The notes below the pieces were generated by a model that was not told the origin of the DNA, did no database searches, and saw only the letters and a list, made by a program, of their open reading frames with translations. Below, piece by piece: positions 1 to 8,852 of a DNA stretch of 64,000 nucleotides (position 1 is the first letter of the stretch; the number at the start of each line of letters is the position of its first letter). This DNA comes from an uncultured Clostridia bacterium (GTDB lineage: Bacteria > Bacillota > Clostridia > TANB77 > CAG-508), in NCBI GenBank assembly GCA_947573445.1, contig CANPFR010000008.1, forward strand, positions 1 through 64,000. Reading direction: 5' to 3'. Both the position numbers and the translations under genes were made by a program.

Positions 1-201
1 AAATACTTACGTTTTGCTTTAATGAATGCTGCTAGAATGGTTTGTATGAATGATATTACCTTTAATAATTTCAAAGAACGAAAATTATCTGAGGGCAAAC
101 ATTATAGGGTTACTCTAGGACATGTTGCAAAGAAATTAGTACGTGTAATTTATTATTTATTAAAAACTAACACCAAATATCAAGCTGATAAAGTTGCTTA
201 A
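1..201 (+). CDS. IS110-family transposase, C-terminal part
   Basis: The window opens inside this frame, and 66 residues run to a TAA at 199-201. The visible stretch (YLRFALMNAARMV, then EGKHYRVTLGHVAKKLVRVIYYLLK) is the C-terminal part of the IS116/IS110/IS902 transposase domain, which carries the serine-recombinase-like catalytic region of these RuvC-type DEDD transposases. The N-terminal DEDD domain lies outside the window. A hairpin terminator follows within 25 bases. I see no sign of decay in the visible part. It marks a mobile element just left of the conjugative region; whether it belongs to that element cannot be told. Confidence 0.8.
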   Translation, partial: KYLRFALMNAARMVCMNDITFNNFKERKLSEGKHYRVTLGHVAKKLVRVIYYLLKTNTKYQADKVA

Positions 202-223
202 TATAAGTGATTACATAGTTTTT

Positions 224-248
224 AAAAGCATTTGCAAAAATGCTTTTT
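224..248 (+). terminator. Terminator of the IS110 transposase
   Basis: An AAAAGCATTT arm and an AAATGCTTTT arm form a stem around a GCAA-like loop and end in a T run. It lies 22 bases after the transposase stop. Confidence 0.7.
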
Positions 249-298
249 TGTCATGCAATATATTCTTAAAAATTATATTTTACTACTTAGATTATAAT

Positions 299-628
299 TT
301 ATTTTATTACTTCTTCATCAATTTCTAAGTTTTCAAAAGATTTAGGAATCATTTCTAGCATATTCATATTCCCACTATAAGTATATTTCTCATTAGAAGA
401 TATTTCTATTAAATCTCCTTTATTAACAGAAATTTTATCATCAATATAAAAACTCCCACTGCCTTCTATTATAAAATAATAGATTGGACTGTTTTTAATT
501 TTACAATAAGTTTTTCTAATGTCTTTAACATTTACAAAAGAAATACTAATATCTTTATAATCAATGTTAGGTATTGATACACTATATCCATTCTTATTAA
601 AACTATCTATAATTTTTTTCTTATACAT
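299..628 (-). CDS. Small cupin-domain protein
   Basis: A 109-residue protein with one cupin fold. Residues ~50-85 (YYFIIEGSGSFYID, then KGDLIEIS) resemble the first cupin motif G-x5-H-x-H with the usual PGD turn replaced by KGD. The metal-binding histidines are not evident, so it may bind a ligand without metal catalysis. It is transcribed leftward and is separated from the YolD gene by about 125 bases, so it is probably its own unit. The substrate cannot be inferred. Confidence 0.6.
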   Translation of the reverse strand: MYKKKIIDSFNKNGYSVSIPNIDYKDISISFVNVKDIRKTYCKIKNSPIYYFIIEGSGSFYIDDKISVNKGDLIEISSNEKYTYSGNMNMLEMIPKSFENLEIDEEVIK

Positions 629-753
629 ATTTTTTCTCCTAATTTACAAATTAATAGTTATCTATTTTATGTGCAAAAACTTTAACTTTTTTCTAAAAAG
701 CTATTGACATTCATATAGTTAGTCTATTTGATGTTATAATTATATAATAACAA

Positions 754-1179
754 TCAAACGATTTCAACTATTTCTCCTGATATATTAATAATCTCATTTA
801 TTGGTATTTCTATATCATTCTTTAAAACTATGAGTTTATTATCATCATCTATTTGTTTTATCTTTCCAGTTATACTTTGGTATTTCCCCCCCTTTTTCTT
901 ATTATCTGGAACAAAATAAGTAATATTAACTTCTGGTTGTTCTTTTATTTTACTTTGTAATATGTAAATCTTCTCATCCAACCTATTTCTCAGTTCTTCA
1001 TTGATTTCTACTCTATTTTCTGTTACTCTTTCTGTTTCCTTTACTGCCTCTTCATATCCTACTAACGCTGCAAAAGGTGCAAATTGAGCTGACCTATTTT
1101 CCAAACTCATTTGCTTATGTACTTTTGATATAGGATGTTCCAAATTTATTATATCATCATATTTATGTTCTTCCTTCAT
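754..1179 (-). CDS. YolD-like protein
   Basis: A 141-residue protein with the YolD signature: an N-terminal segment RSAQFAPFAALVGYEEAVKE (residues ~30-48) and a C-terminal small beta domain. YolD-like proteins are usually encoded next to Y-family DNA polymerases of the UmuC/UvrX type in Firmicutes plasmids, phages and chromosomes, and are thought to act like UmuD partners. Here it lies 9 bases downstream of the polymerase gene in the same direction, which fits that arrangement. It is probably co-transcribed from the promoter upstream of the polymerase. Confidence 0.85.
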   Translation of the reverse strand: MKEEHKYDDIINLEHPISKVHKQMSLENRSAQFAPFAALVGYEEAVKETERVTENRVEINEELRNRLDEKIYILQSKIKEQPEVNITYFVPDNKKKGGKYQSITGKIKQIDDDNKLIVLKNDIEIPINEIINISGEIVEIV

Positions 1180-1188
1180 TTTTTCCTC

Positions 1189-2682
1189 CTATTCCTTATG
1201 TCCTCCAATTTGTGCATTTCTCTCAATTGTTGTTGCTCCTTCCTGCAAATTCATTCCCTTCAAAATAACATTTTTGCCATATTTATTTTTTAGATTAATT
1301 ATGGTTTTTTGTATTTTCTTTTCCTTCTGCATTTTTTGTTTTTCTTCCTTCTGATTCTGTTCTATCTCCCTATAATCCGTAAATAAATCAATTTGTTCAT
1401 ATTGATTTTCTTGTTCTCTTTCTGTTCCATCAGAAAGATTTCCTACACATATATTTATTTTTCGAATCCATAATTGCTTATCGACTATAGCATCATATAA
1501 CTTCAAAAATCCGTTCATAATCAACTTGGTCGATGATGTTTTTTGCTCTAGCCTATACGTTCCATGGGCTGGTTTCGGCATATTTCTTCCATAACGATCT
1601 TCCTTGATTTCTCCTTTGTAAACATTTTGTTTCGTTAAATTTTCTACATCATATGTAATATCCAAAACTAATTGGTCTGTTACAAATTCCTTTTCCACCA
1701 TTTCCAAAACCAGCAATTCTACCATTTCTTTCACAATTAATCTTGCCCCTTCAAAGCCATAAGGACAGTGCAAAACTTGTCCAGAACTCAAACTTCTCGT
1801 TTCAGGTTTATAATTTTTGATACTTTCGATCGTTACACATTCCCAGCCCCAACTATGGTCTATCAACAATTCAGCATTGACGCCAAATAGTTTATAAAGC
1901 AATTCTTCATTCTTAACCGAGCATCTTGCAACATCTCCCATTGTGTGCATTCCATGTTCTGCCAACTTTTTCGCATAACCTTTTCCCACTCGCCAAAAAT
2001 CCGTAATCGGCTGATGATTCCACAACTTTTTTCGAAACGTCATTTCATTTAATTCTGCTATTCGTACTCCATATTTATCTGGTTGAATATGTTTTGCTCC
2101 AATATCCATTGCTATCTTACACAAAAAAAGATTCGTCCCAATTCCTGCTGTTGCGGTTATTCCTGTCGTATGATAGACATCCATAATCATTTTCGATACG
2201 AATTCTTTGGCCGTTAAGTTGCTAGTTTTCAAATAATTGGTAATATCGCAAAATACTTCATCGATTGAATAGGGAAAAATATCTTCTGGAGCAACATATT
2301 TTAAATATATCTGATAGATGGTTGTGCTATATTTCATATATAATCCCATTCTTGGTGGAGCAGCTATATAATCCAATTCCAAGGCTGGATTACTTCTTAA
2401 TTGCAAATCATGATAGGATTTGCCTGCAAATTGATGATTTGGTGCTTTTCTTTTTCTTTGAAAATTGACTTCTTTCACCTTTTGAATCACCTCAAAGAGC
2501 CTTGCTCTTCCTGGTATTCCATAAGATTTTAGACTGGGAGATACGGCTAAACATATTGTTTTTTCGGTTCTTGTTTTATCTGCTACAACGAGATTGGTCG
2601 TTAATGGATCTAATCCTCTTTCTCGGCATTCTACAGAAGCATAAAACGATTTTAAGTCTATCGAAACATATACTTTATCCAT
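1189..2682 (-). CDS. Y-family translesion DNA polymerase (UmuC/DinB-like)
   Basis: Residues 1-15 after the chosen start contain DKVYVSIDLKSFYASVEC, the Y-family catalytic motif with the first metal-binding aspartate and the steric-gate aromatic residue. PYSIDEVFCDIT supplies the second acidic cluster (S-[IV]-DE-x-[FY]). The little-finger domain follows, and a Lys/Gln-rich tail ends the protein. About 497 residues is long for DinB but normal for plasmid and phage UvrX-type polymerases. I start at the ATG ending at 2682 because GGAGG sits just upstream; the longer frame to 2697 lacks a site. It bypasses DNA lesions at the cost of fidelity, and with the YolD gene it forms a mutagenic repair module often carried on mobile DNA. 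Confidence 0.92.
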   Translation of the reverse strand: MDKVYVSIDLKSFYASVECRERGLDPLTTNLVVADKTRTEKTICLAVSPSLKSYGIPGRARLFEVIQKVKEVNFQRKRKAPNHQFAGKSYHDLQLRSNPALELDYIAAPPRMGLYMKYSTTIYQIYLKYVAPEDIFPYSIDEVFCDITNYLKTSNLTAKEFVSKMIMDVYHTTGITATAGIGTNLFLCKIAMDIGAKHIQPDKYGVRIAELNEMTFRKKLWNHQPITDFWRVGKGYAKKLAEHGMHTMGDVARCSVKNEELLYKLFGVNAELLIDHSWGWECVTIESIKNYKPETRSLSSGQVLHCPYGFEGARLIVKEMVELLVLEMVEKEFVTDQLVLDITYDVENLTKQNVYKGEIKEDRYGRNMPKPAHGTYRLEQKTSSTKLIMNGFLKLYDAIVDKQLWIRKINICVGNLSDGTEREQENQYEQIDLFTDYREIEQNQKEEKQKMQKEKKIQKTIINLKNKYGKNVILKGMNLQEGATTIERNAQIGGHKE

Positions 2683-2710
2683 TTTCTCCACCTCCAAACT
2701 TTCTCTTTAT

Positions 2711-2739
2711 ACTATAACATAAAAAGAATGATTTGTAAA
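2711..2739 (-). promoter_or_regulatory. Sigma-A-type promoter of the polymerase-YolD operon
   Basis: Read on the minus strand: -35 TTTACA (2734-2739), a 17-base spacer, and -10 TATAGT (2711-2716), 29 bases upstream of the chosen ATG. I see no convincing LexA box overlapping it. Confidence 0.6.
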
Positions 2740-2774
2740 CAGTTGTTTGGATATATTTTAAAATAGTTTTTCTC

Positions 2775-2803
2775 TTGACTTTATTTTTATTATTTGGTAA
2801 ATT
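2775..2803 (+). promoter_or_regulatory. Promoter of the HU gene
   Basis: -35 TTGACT (2775-2780), a 17-base spacer, and -10 TAAATT (2798-2803), followed by AAGGAG and the HU start. Confidence 0.6.
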
Positions 2804-2836
2804 AAAGCTAGAATTTAAGAAAGGAGCTTGATTTTA

Positions 2837-3115
2837 ATGAACAAAGCAGAATTAGTCGAAGCAATGGCTAAAAAAACAGCACAAACGAAAAAAGTTGCAG
2901 AAGAATCTTTAAATGTACTGATTGATGTAATTACAGAAACCCTAGCAAACGGAGATAAAATTCAATTAGTTGGATTTGGCACATTTGAAGTTGTAAAAAG
3001 AGCAGCTAGAAAGGGACACAATCCTCAGACAAAAGAAGAAATTAAAATACCTGCATCAAATGCACCTAGATTTAAGGCTGGTAAAGCATTGAAAGAGGTA
3101 GTTAATAAAAAATAG
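2837..3115 (+). CDS. hup: HU-type histone-like DNA-binding protein
   Basis: A 92-residue HU family protein. It begins MNKAELVEAMAKKT, carries the family core VGFGTFEVVKRAARKGHNPQ (residues ~46-65) and the minor-groove arm KIPASNAPRFKAGKALK near the C-terminus. HU dimers bend and compact DNA and assist recombination and replication. I use the ATG at 2837, 8 bases after AAGGAG. It is monocistronic, with its own promoter and a strong terminator. It sits at the edge of the conjugative region, so it may be chromosomal or carried by the element. Confidence 0.95.
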   Translation: MNKAELVEAMAKKTAQTKKVAEESLNVLIDVITETLANGDKIQLVGFGTFEVVKRAARKGHNPQTKEEIKIPASNAPRFKAGKALKEVVNKK

Positions 3116-3177
3116 AAAAATTAAAAGTTTAGAAATAAACAAAGACTTTTAAATCATCATCTTTCAGGATAATGAAA

Positions 3178-3213
3178 TACCCCAAATGTTCATCTTGTTT
3201 AACATTTGGGGTA
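3178..3213 (+). terminator. HU gene terminator
   Basis: A perfect 13-base stem, TACCCCAAATGTT at 3178-3190 pairing with AACATTTGGGGTA at 3201-3213, followed by TATTTTA. Confidence 0.85.
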
Positions 3214-3279
3214 TATTTTAATAGAAAATTACACATTTTATTTGGCAAAGCCAAGAAATCTAATTATTGGAAATGTAGC

Positions 3280-3507
3280 TTACTTATAAAAATTCAAATA
3301 AGTATATTCCAAAATTTTTATAATATCTTTTACTAGATTTCCATCATTTTTATTTTTATTAAATTCCATAATCTGGTTATATTTATCCAATGCAGCATAA
3401 CGCAAGTCATCATTATCAATTTCATCCATTAAATTTTCTATTTCAAGTCTGGTCTTGCATTCACTTAATTTTTCATAAAAACCAATTCTATCAATATCTT
3501 TTTCCAT
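3280..3507 (-). CDS. Small acidic protein of unknown function
   Basis: 75 residues, helical and acidic in the middle (EIENLMDEIDNDDLRYAALDKYNQIMEF). It has no membrane segment and no motif I recognise. It is the most downstream gene of the leftward conjugative block, about 80 bases after the next gene upstream, so it could be the last cistron of that operon. Confidence 0.5.
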   Translation of the reverse strand: MEKDIDRIGFYEKLSECKTRLEIENLMDEIDNDDLRYAALDKYNQIMEFNKNKNDGNLVKDIIKILEYTYLNFYK

Positions 3508-3587
3508 GATTTTTTTCCTGATAATATCATATCATAAAATATACGAATAATCAAATTTTTGTCAAAAAGTATATTTTCTATTTTTCA

Positions 3588-4067
3588 TTAATTCCTTCTA
3601 TCAACTATCTCTAACGGTGGATAAGTACATATATAACAAGGTCTTTTCGTGCCTATATGTTTTGCTATATATTGTCTTGTTTCAATTATAATAATTACCC
3701 TATCCGATTTTGATATTTCATCTAATTTCTCAAATAAAGTATTCATTTCTATCTCTTTTATTGCAATAATATCATAGGTATAATCTTGCGTTTTCATTGT
3801 TACATTGATAGGATATTTTGCTTTTTTAAACTGAGGATTTCTATTCAGATACTCCATAACTACATCAAATGCAACAATATTTCTGTTATTAATTTCTTTA
3901 TTACTATATCTTAATATTTTTGTTTTTTTATCTTTTATGATTGCTCTATTAGCAATTAAAAAATTGATGTCATTTTCCGTGCAATTACATATTTTAAAAA
4001 TATGTTCTTCCCTTAGCGAACTAAAATCCCATAATAGCTTGACGATTTGTTTTTGTTTATCATTCAT
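3588..4067 (-). CDS. Conjugative-element protein of unknown function (possible winged helix at the N-terminus)
   Basis: 159 residues. Residues 1-45 (KQKQIVKLLWDFSSLREEHIFKIC) look like a helix-turn-helix module of the kind found in small clostridial ICE proteins (DUF5697-like), followed by an alpha/beta domain with a conserved-looking ETRQYIAKHIGTKRPC segment. It overlaps the S1-domain gene by 8 bases, which indicates translational coupling. A role in mobilisation or in control of transfer is only inferred from position. Confidence 0.5.
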   Translation of the reverse strand: MNDKQKQIVKLLWDFSSLREEHIFKICNCTENDINFLIANRAIIKDKKTKILRYSNKEINNRNIVAFDVVMEYLNRNPQFKKAKYPINVTMKTQDYTYDIIAIKEIEMNTLFEKLDEISKSDRVIIIIETRQYIAKHIGTKRPCYICTYPPLEIVDRRN

Positions 4068-4881
4068 TTATATCACTTCCTATTATTTTAATAAGAGAAC
4101 TGTATATTTTTCTCTTTTCAGGAACGATTTTATAAATTTTGATAATTACTTTTTCCTTAGGAAATGGAGGTCTATCAAGCCAAGTTGGAAGCGTACAAAC
4201 CGTATCAACACCTTGTGTAATATTAGCAAATATTCCGTTATCTGTATAACCTGTTATGGTTGCTAAATACTCACCTTTTTCCACAAAATCCTTTCTAATA
4301 TTTGTAAATGGATCTTCTAATAAATCTTTTACCGATATTTTTATTTTTTTATCTTCTTCATCTCCAGATATTTCTTTAATGACTACTTTCACCTGATCAT
4401 TTACCTTATAAAGTTTCGATACATCTTCCACATAACCATATTGCAAATCTTTTGCTGGAATTACAAAATCCATTCCGAAAATTTCTAGTCTGATAAATTT
4501 CTTCCATACACCAATTACATTGCCATAAATTTTATCTCCAACTTCCAACTTTTTGATATTGATTTGTTGTAATCTGTTCATTGCTTTTATTCTCGATGCC
4601 ACTGCCTTTGAGGCAATTTTATCTGCTTCAACTATAATAAATTTAATTTCTGCTCCCATCATATTTCTTAATATCTTTTTATCATTTTTAAAATCACTTG
4701 CCATTTCAGTGGCTGGTATTAGCACCCTTATCCCTTTAAAATCTACAATTGCACAAGTAATGCTCTTATCCTTCATTTTTTCTACTTCTATTGCTATTAC
4801 TTTACCTGCTAATATTTTACCTTTTTCTATCGATGAATTAATATTTTGCCATATTATCTTTTCTTGTAATTCGTCTCTCAT
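4060..4881 (-). CDS. S1 RNA-binding-domain protein of a conjugative element
   Basis: 273 residues with at least two, probably three, S1/OB-type beta-barrels: residues ~20-65 (GKVIAIEVEKMKDKSITCAI), ~105-165 (LEVGDKIYGNVIGVWKKFIRLE) and ~200-260 (EYLATITGYTDNGIFANIT). The second and third have the G-x-V-x12-V/F spacing of S1 domains. S1 proteins bind single-stranded RNA, and members are found in clostridial ICEs near VirD4. It sits between the VirD4 gene and the 159-residue gene and overlaps the latter, so it is probably part of the transfer operon. Confidence 0.7.
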   Translation of the reverse strand: MRDELQEKIIWQNINSSIEKGKILAGKVIAIEVEKMKDKSITCAIVDFKGIRVLIPATEMASDFKNDKKILRNMMGAEIKFIIVEADKIASKAVASRIKAMNRLQQINIKKLEVGDKIYGNVIGVWKKFIRLEIFGMDFVIPAKDLQYGYVEDVSKLYKVNDQVKVVIKEISGDEEDKKIKISVKDLLEDPFTNIRKDFVEKGEYLATITGYTDNGIFANITQGVDTVCTLPTWLDRPPFPKEKVIIKIYKIVPEKRKIYSSLIKIIGSDINE

Positions 4882-4934
4882 TTTTTCACCTTCTTTCTAA
4901 TAAATTTTAGTTAATCCTTTTTAATCGATAACTT

Positions 4935-6720
4935 TTAAAAATCCTTAAAACTATATTTTACTTTCGTAACTTGCTTTTTGCTTTTTTCATGACTTATATT
5001 ATCTTTAAAAATCTCCTTTTGCTCATCTTGTGTCATATCTTGCATTTTAGATGCTTCACTATGCTTTGAATAATCATATTTATTACATATAAAAGGCTTT
5101 CTACCTCTTACGATTACAATTTCTTTATTATTATCTAATTTTAGCAACTCATCTGGATTCATCAAATTTCGCTTATTTTTCGATATATTTTCCATTCCAT
5201 AAGTAAAGTTACCATCAAATCCTGCTTCTTTGCGAATAGAATTCGTTTCAATTGTTGCAACACCTAAATATTCTGTAATGTATTCAGCAGTAAGAATATC
5301 TCCTGCTCCCATACATATTTTAGTATCTGCATTTCCAAGAATTTCTTGCCATACATCATTATCATATCGATTCTTTAGCTGAGCAATGTTTTGAAAAATC
5401 ATAAAAATATTAATCCCTCTACTTCTAGTTGTTGCTAATTTCTTTTCAAAATCCACAATTCTTCCAATGTTCGTAAACTCATCCAATATTAAAGAGGTTT
5501 CAACTTTTAATCTTCCATCTAAATTTTCATCTGCTTGTTTTATGAGTTTAATAAATAGAAATGAAAAAAACAGTGTTGATAAAAAATCAAATGCACTGTT
5601 TGTATCACTTGTTACTACAAAAACACAACATTTCTTGTTTCCAATATCTTCAAAACTAATCTCATCTTTGTTTGTGATATTTCTTATTTTATCGGTTTGA
5701 AATATCTGCAATCTGGTTGCTAAGCCTGTTACAATACTTTGTTTCACAATGTCTGTTGCTTGTGCATATATATTATAACTAAGTCTTGTTGGTCCAGAGG
5801 TATTGTAAAACAAATTATCAATCTGTTTTATATCTCCGACTTGCCAGTGCATCATAAATAAAACCTATACTTTTGTCCGATTCTTTTTCTACATAATGGA
5901 TAACATATAGTAACAACGCTTTTAGCAAATTTTGCTCCCCTCTGTTCCAAAATTCATCGCCTCCAGATTTTCGATTCAGCTGTGTGCCTTCTATAACAAT
6001 TTGACTAAATATTTGTGCATCTGTTTCGTCTTCCACAAACTTTATAAATCTTGCTCCATTTGAATAGGTTGGATTTACTAAATTAAACACTTTAACATCA
6101 TAATCTTTACTGCTTAAATATTTGGCAAGTTTTCGATAAAGTTCTCCTTTTGGATCTGTAAAAACCAAACTCATATTTCTGCCAATTGCTTCTTGTACCT
6201 CTTCTTGTGCCAGTTCTATTCCATTCGGTATTGCAAAACCACGAGATTTTTTACTACCACTCGAGCCAAAAACTGCTATATTTTTATTCAAATAGGTATC
6301 CATTGGAAGTGTAATAACCTCTTGATTATCTGTTTCTCCTAATATAATGCCATCTCTTTTTCCAATACTTAAATATTCTTCAATATCTTCTTTACTTCCC
6401 CAATCAGCTGTACCAAAAGTTCCGTCTTTTTTCTTTAGGTTGATTCCTTCCACTTCGATTTTTCTATTTTTTATGGTTAGCGTTATCGTTTCAATAATTA
6501 ACAATATAACTGCATTTATAATAAGCCAAATTACCAAAACAGTTTTACATCTAAATATAACCGTAAATAAATTAAATGGATTGATATCTACTGTATGTAA
6601 ATTCGTTCCTAAATGTCTTTCTAACATTTTTACATAACTATTTATTAATGGTATTAATAGAACATAAGAAACAAATAAGTAAGTATAAATTTTTTTCCTA
6701 GTTTCTTTATTCATTTTCAT
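4935..6720 (-). CDS. virD4: VirD4/TraG-type coupling ATPase, interrupted by a CGG +1 shift
   Basis: The coupling protein brings the relaxosome to the mating channel at the membrane. The N-terminal part (6720 to ~5839) has two membrane segments (residues ~10-32 and ~50-78) and a nucleotide-binding loop AVFGSSGSKKSRGF, a degenerate Walker A in which the usual GKS/T is KKS. The C-terminal part carries Walker B SLILDEFTNIG and the motor motif IFQNIAQLKNRY. The frame breaks at an in-frame CGG at 5836-5838 (codon 295). Removing its C turns AGT CGG AGA into AGT GGA GAT and gives LASGDIKQIDNLF, the expected family sequence. The whole stretch then encodes 594 residues, a normal length. It follows the 292-residue gene with a 14-base overlap. 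Confidence 0.9.
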
Positions 6721-7582
6721 AAATTTCTCCTAACAAATTGTCTAATTCAATAACATTAGTTTTAATCGTTAGTATTTCTTCAATTGTTTCTTTATTTTCT
6801 TTTAAAGTAATCATATCTATTTTTCTATTTGAATTTTGATTGTTTCTATAAAATATATTTAAACTATGCAGTCTTTCTGTATCTAAAAAAGGCATAACCA
6901 CAATATACTTCCTATCTTCTGTCATATAATCTGCTTTTTTCCAATTGGATAATAATATTTCTACATTCCCATAAATTGTCTTAATAACCTGATATACATC
7001 TATTTTTTCTAATTTTCTCATATTATCCAAATTCTGCTGTGTTGGATTGATTATCATTGTTGATTCATTTCCAAATACAAAGTTCTTATTACTTTTTAAA
7101 TAATCCAATTTTTCCATAAAAATAATTACATTTTTATCTCTGATTATTTTATGAATATCATTGATTATCTGGCTGATATAAACTGTCGCTTTGTCTTTTG
7201 AAATATAATATACGACACGTCTTCGTCCTAAATATATCAATTCACCTATGTACCTTCTTGACGTTTCAGTATATATATTCCTATCTTTTAAATTCCAACT
7301 TGCAACAAATTCCATTGTGCTATTTATTCCTAACGCCGCAATTCTCGCAATTTCATTCACTCTTTCTATATACATTTTCTTTCTACAAGCAAAACTATAA
7401 TCGTAGCCAAATTCTTTAACTATTTTCGTTCCTTTATCAGCCAATTTTATATATAATCTATTTACTCTTTTTACATACTTTTCGTTTTCCAACACTTTCA
7501 ACCTTTTTCTATGGTAATCCTTCGAGCCGTATATCAACTTACAATCTGCCCCAAGCATCATCTTATACTTTCCTAAAAACAT
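6707..7582 (-). CDS. Replication-relaxation-like winged-helix protein
   Basis: About 291 residues. The first 60 residues (LENEKYVKRVNRLYIKLADKGTKIVKEFGYDY) read like the winged-helix half of the Replic_Relax family found in conjugative elements, which is proposed to help relax or start replication at the transfer origin. The rest is alpha/beta with no catalytic motif that I can see, and no relaxase HUH or tyrosine signature. The ATG ending at 7582 follows AGAGG. The 3' end overlaps the coupling-protein gene by 14 bases. In an element without a recognised relaxase this gene is the best candidate for processing the transfer origin, but that is inference. Confidence 0.5.
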   Translation of the reverse strand: MFLGKYKMMLGADCKLIYGSKDYHRKRLKVLENEKYVKRVNRLYIKLADKGTKIVKEFGYDYSFACRKKMYIERVNEIARIAALGINSTMEFVASWNLKDRNIYTETSRRYIGELIYLGRRRVVYYISKDKATVYISQIINDIHKIIRDKNVIIFMEKLDYLKSNKNFVFGNESTMIINPTQQNLDNMRKLEKIDVYQVIKTIYGNVEILLSNWKKADYMTEDRKYIVVMPFLDTERLHSLNIFYRNNQNSNRKIDMITLKENKETIEEILTIKTNVIELDNLLGEIYENE

Positions 7583-7796
7583 CAAAACCTCTATATCTCT
7601 TCCGAGTTAATCTTACTTTCCCATTCCATTCATTCCCCCTTTCTTTTGTTCTCACTCATAAACATACTGTTCACTCTTTCTCTCCAAAACTGTGTCTTAC
7701 CCTTTAACCTCGACACACTCTGAATCTAATTTTAGTTTTATAATTCAAATTTTTTATTCTTTCAAACTATCCGCTTGAAATTCAAAAAAAAATGTC

Positions 7797-8417
7797 TCAA
7801 ACGGACATTTTCAAGCTATCCGTTTGAATCGTGTTTTCTATCCACTCTAATATTTTTTTGCCTCTAAAAACATAAACTTCGGTATAAGGTTTTTTACTCT
7901 CATCTGTTAATCCTAAAACACCATAAAACATATTGGCTATATTATCATCTTCTATTACTTTAGATAATACCAGACCATCTACAATTGGTTTAACAAATTT
8001 ATTATCTATATCAATATTCTTTTGATTCTCAACTACCTTTATAAAAACAAATACTAATTCATTATTAAATAAATTTTTATATTTTTGTGTCTGTTCCATT
8101 ACATTGAACATAATATTTTTATAAGCAAAATTATTAATGTTTTTGTATTTTGGAATGACTTCAGGAATATAAATTTTTAAAATATCATTTTCAACACTTG
8201 CTTTATAGGCTTTATTCAAATAGTTAATTTTCTCTTCTTCATCTGCTACATACTTTTCTCTTATTTTTATTTTATTAAAGATATTGTATCTGATTTTTTC
8301 AAGTCCTCTTAAATAATTCTCTAAGTGACTAGCTTCAACTATTTCTGCATTTTTAATGATAAATTCTGTCTTGTCTTTTAAATTTTCAAGTTCATTCAAA
8401 ATTTCTCTTTGTATCAT
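7797..8417 (-). CDS. Conjugative-element protein of unknown function
   Basis: 206 residues, rich in Lys, Glu and Ile, with no membrane segment. Residues ~1-70 look coiled coil (NELENLKDKTEFIIKNAE, then EKIRYNIFNKIKIREKYVADEEE). I do not recognise the family. A 9-base inverted repeat (TCAAACGGA at 7797-7805, TCCGTTTGA at 7819-7827) overlaps its stop codon and may end transcription or act as an operator. A related TATCCGCTTGAA copy lies about 25 bases downstream on the transcript. Confidence 0.55.
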   Translation of the reverse strand: MIQREILNELENLKDKTEFIIKNAEIVEASHLENYLRGLEKIRYNIFNKIKIREKYVADEEEKINYLNKAYKASVENDILKIYIPEVIPKYKNINNFAYKNIMFNVMEQTQKYKNLFNNELVFVFIKVVENQKNIDIDNKFVKPIVDGLVLSKVIEDDNIANMFYGVLGLTDESKKPYTEVYVFRGKKILEWIENTIQTDSLKMSV

Positions 8418-8453
8418 TTATAAATACCTCCTGGTTAAATATTAAAATAAAAA

Positions 8454-8493
8454 AGAAGATGTAAAAGATATCTTTCAATCCCTTACATCTTCT
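8454..8493 (-). terminator. Terminator or attenuator after spoVG
   Basis: A perfect 11-base stem: AGAAGATGTAA at 8454-8464 with TTACATCTTCT at 8483-8493. On the minus strand it is followed by a T-rich run. It lies 31 bases after the spoVG stop and before the next gene, so it could attenuate the downstream part of the operon. Confidence 0.65.
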
Positions 8494-8523
8494 GGTAAAT
8501 CTTTTTAATCGTTTTGCAACTTT

Positions 8524-8799
8524 CTATTGCTTAACTTCATTTTCAATCATATCATCATACTGTTCTTTTATAGCTTCTAATATTTGAAGTCTTGTTTCAT
8601 TGTTGATTGGATAAGAAAAATCCTGTCTAAAATCTCTATTTTTCATTCTTCGTTTTGGCATACTAATATATTTGCCATTCTTTCCATCCAACAACTTAAT
8701 TTCTTTTATTACAAAACAATTATCTATACATATACTAGCTGCGGCTAATAAATCTCCTTTATTAATTTTTTTAATTCTTACTTCTGTTATATTTAACAT
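8524..8799 (-). CDS. spoVG: SpoVG-family regulator
   Basis: 91 residues from the ATG ending at 8799, which has AAAGGAGG 8 bases upstream; the longer frame to 8847 has no such site. It matches SpoVG: MLNITEVRIKK at the start, then KYISMPKRRMKNRDFRQDFSYPINNETR. SpoVG proteins bind RNA or DNA and adjust sporulation, virulence and cell-wall genes. Chromosomal spoVG is usually found near ispE/glmU, so a copy next to the surface adhesin inside a conjugative element is probably a mobile regulator of that locus. Confidence 0.88.
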   Translation of the reverse strand: MLNITEVRIKKINKGDLLAAASICIDNCFVIKEIKLLDGKNGKYISMPKRRMKNRDFRQDFSYPINNETRLQILEAIKEQYDDMIENEVKQ

Positions 8800-8852
8800 A
8801 TTGATTTCCTCCTTTAAATTTAATTTTTTATAAAAAATATTGCTCATTCTTT

